From NCBI RefSeq assembly GCF_002078875.1, contig NC_034412.1, positions 35,930,948 to 35,994,947 of the forward strand: DNA of 64,000 nucleotides. The letters are read 5' to 3'. Within the stretch, counting starts at the first letter, position 1. Each line of letters begins with the position of its first letter. This document shows, piece by piece, positions 62,397 through 64,000 of this stretch. The position numbers and the translations under genes are program-made. The notes under the pieces are model-generated. The model was not told where the DNA came from, made no database searches, and saw only the letters and a list, made by a program, of their open reading frames with translations. The DNA is from Numida meleagris. Lineage: Eukaryota; Chordata; Aves; Galliformes; Numididae.

Positions 62397-63472
62397 CCCC
62401 TTTGATATAATACTGTTGGTATCAAGAATTTTAGTTCACATAGTAACATGATATTGCAAAGTTGATTTACAGGCCTTATCGTAAAGGAGGCTACTGAGCC
62501 AAAACAACAATCTGTTGGACTGAATTCACGAAGGAGCTTCCTATAGTTAACTCTCTGAGATTCTCTTCCTTCTTGACATCCAGCACTGGCTGTTTTTGTC
62601 TTTTTCCCCATGTTGTCCTCTTGGGTTGAGAGCTAACGTTGGTGAAGCCTGCTTTTTGCAGGGTTTCTGCAGTATGTTTTAAAATCATTTGTTTAAGTTG
62701 ATGTTTATTCTTCTCTTTATAAGACAAAAAACAACCGACGAACACCTAACATATTGTTTTAATACCAATAACTTGTAATAATCTTGGAAATTGTGTCCTG
62801 ACCATACTGCTGTAAGAATGTTAGGTATGTTTTTTGGTAAATGTATGTATGGTGTATTTCAAAGATTAGAAATCCTTTAGACGTAGACCATAAAGGAATT
62901 AGGAATATTTGAATGGGGGGAAGAGGGAGTGGGAAGAGAAGATGACAACTGAGATGTAGAATATAATGTAAACATAGCTTGTTAGTTTAAACGGAGGTCT
63001 GAGTTTTGCTGTGTATTTCATTTTTTATAGTGGCTTCACCTTGCAAATTCTGACATTTTTGCCTCTTCCTTTTCTCCCAGAGCAATTGTGCAGCTGGTTA
63101 ATTCTTTTACCTGTGAAGAGGACGAAATGATTAATTCCTGCAGTTTGAAGGCTGCAGCTCTATGTATTTCAAGACAAAATTGTACAGTGTGCTCTAACTA
63201 TTGAGCAGTTTTATACAGTGTATGTAACAGAAATAGGCTTTTAATTTTGTAAGAGAATCTTGTTTTGCCAAATCTAGAAACTGTTAATTGTTTGGAGGGC
63301 TTCAAAATCCCCATGTGGGTCTGTTTAAAACTTTTGAAAATATATATATTTTTAATTTTTTTTTACTGCTTGGTTTATTTTCTTCTCTTTGATCTTTTAT
63401 ATTCACATAAGCTGTAGTACTTTTAAGTACCTTTATTCCATACTTAGTGGGTCCTCTTTACTGGAAGTTTTG

Positions 63473-63478
63473 AATAAA
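63473..63478 (+). terminator. SMAD1 poly(A) signal AATAAA
   Basis: Canonical AATAAA within TTTTGAATAAAACC, about 1.3 kb after the stop. Likely cleavage is 10-30 nt downstream, and T/GT-rich sequence follows at 63,509-63,520. Confidence 0.75.
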
Positions 63479-63502
63479 ACCTGTTGTTAGTGCTTACATT
63501 TG

Positions 63503-63508
63503 ATTAAA
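63503..63508 (+). terminator. second poly(A) signal ATTAAA
   Basis: The common variant ATTAAA lies 30 nt after the first signal and is followed directly by TTTGTCTTGTCC, a GT-rich element. Either signal could set the mRNA end. Confidence 0.5.
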
Positions 63509-63520
63509 ACTTTGTCTTGT

Positions 63521-64000
63521 CCACTTCTTAGTAGATTTTGACAAACCAGATAAAGATATGATCTTGGAGGAGGAACAACTAGAAGTGAAGAGACTGACAT
63601 TTATGGCTAGTACAGGTTAGTAACCCTACAAAAGTTAGTATGGGAGATAAATGAGCTCTCTAGAGGGAAAGACTTCTTAATTATAGGATGTATTAATATG
63701 GATGCAATAACACTGAAGTTCCGGTTCATAAAATTTCTGTGATTTTTTCAGCATACGTTATCTGAATAAGCAGAGAGTTTCTCTGCCTTTTACTGAAATA
63801 GCTAGCAGACTGTAGGCTGTGTGAAGGTGACTAAGTCAATACAGTTGCACATTCATTGAGTTCTGAGAAACTCAGTGAGAAATGCTTATAATGTAATAAG
63901 AACTTAAGTGAGATATGACTTAGTGACCTTCTTTTTCTCTAGTTGTAAAATAAACAAGTAAGCCTGATCCTCTTTCATGAAACATTTAGATGTCTCCATC
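63521..64000. other. downstream intergenic DNA
   Basis: No gene, repeat or regulatory element recognised. In other amniotes MMAA lies downstream of SMAD1, but none of it is visible here. Confidence 0.6.

Larger units (their letters stand above)
62179..63500 (+). other. SMAD1 3' UTR (about 1.3 kb)
   Basis: The region runs from the stop to shortly after AATAAA at 63,473. It contains a miR-26-type seed match, a CAA-rich repeat and AT-rich stretches near 63,340. The end is inferred from the two poly(A) signals; a longer form beyond the window cannot be excluded. Confidence 0.75.

Overview
The window is vertebrate nuclear DNA, almost certainly from a bird and probably a galliform (chicken-like). 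The genome type is inferred from a CR1 LINE tail (54,302-54,420) and a deletion derivative of a mariner that resembles the chicken Galluhop family (8,163-8,719). It carries one protein-coding gene that I can support: SMAD1, the BMP-pathway receptor-regulated Smad, complete and on the + strand. Six coding exons (37,893-62,178) join at consensus splice sites to give 1,398 nt, or 465 codons plus a stop. That is the usual SMAD1 length. The start MNVTS and the doublet C108/C109 mark it as SMAD1 rather than SMAD5 or SMAD9.

Layout. Positions 1-14,800 are upstream intergenic DNA with no recognisable gene. They hold the mariner derivative and, at about 10,870-11,840 on the minus strand, a decayed L1-clade LINE ORF2 fragment. 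Positions 14,800-15,890 are a CpG island with the likely SMAD1 promoter and a non-coding first exon, for which two splice donors are possible. Intron 1 is about 22 kb. Exon 2 (37,668-38,292) carries the end of the 5' UTR with two short upstream ORFs, the start codon and the whole MH1 domain. Intron 2 is 12.6 kb and contains a GC- and purine-rich block near 44 kb. Exons 3 and 4 encode the linker (four PxSP sites and a PPAY motif). Exons 5 to 7 encode MH2 and the C-terminal SSVS. The 3' UTR is about 1.3 kb, has a miR-26 seed match 44 nt after the stop, and ends at tandem AATAAA/ATTAAA signals near 63,473-63,508. The last ~0.5 kb is downstream intergenic DNA.

How it works. BMP type I receptors phosphorylate the terminal SSVS. 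The protein then trimerises with SMAD4 through MH2 and binds DNA through the MH1 hairpin. MAPK phosphorylation of the linker PxSP sites and SMURF binding to PPAY limit its activity. I found no operon, phage, CRISPR or defence system. The least expected item is the L1-type reverse-transcriptase relic, because L1 copies are rare and degraded in birds. Most other open frames are short chance frames in AT-rich introns or in the CpG island.
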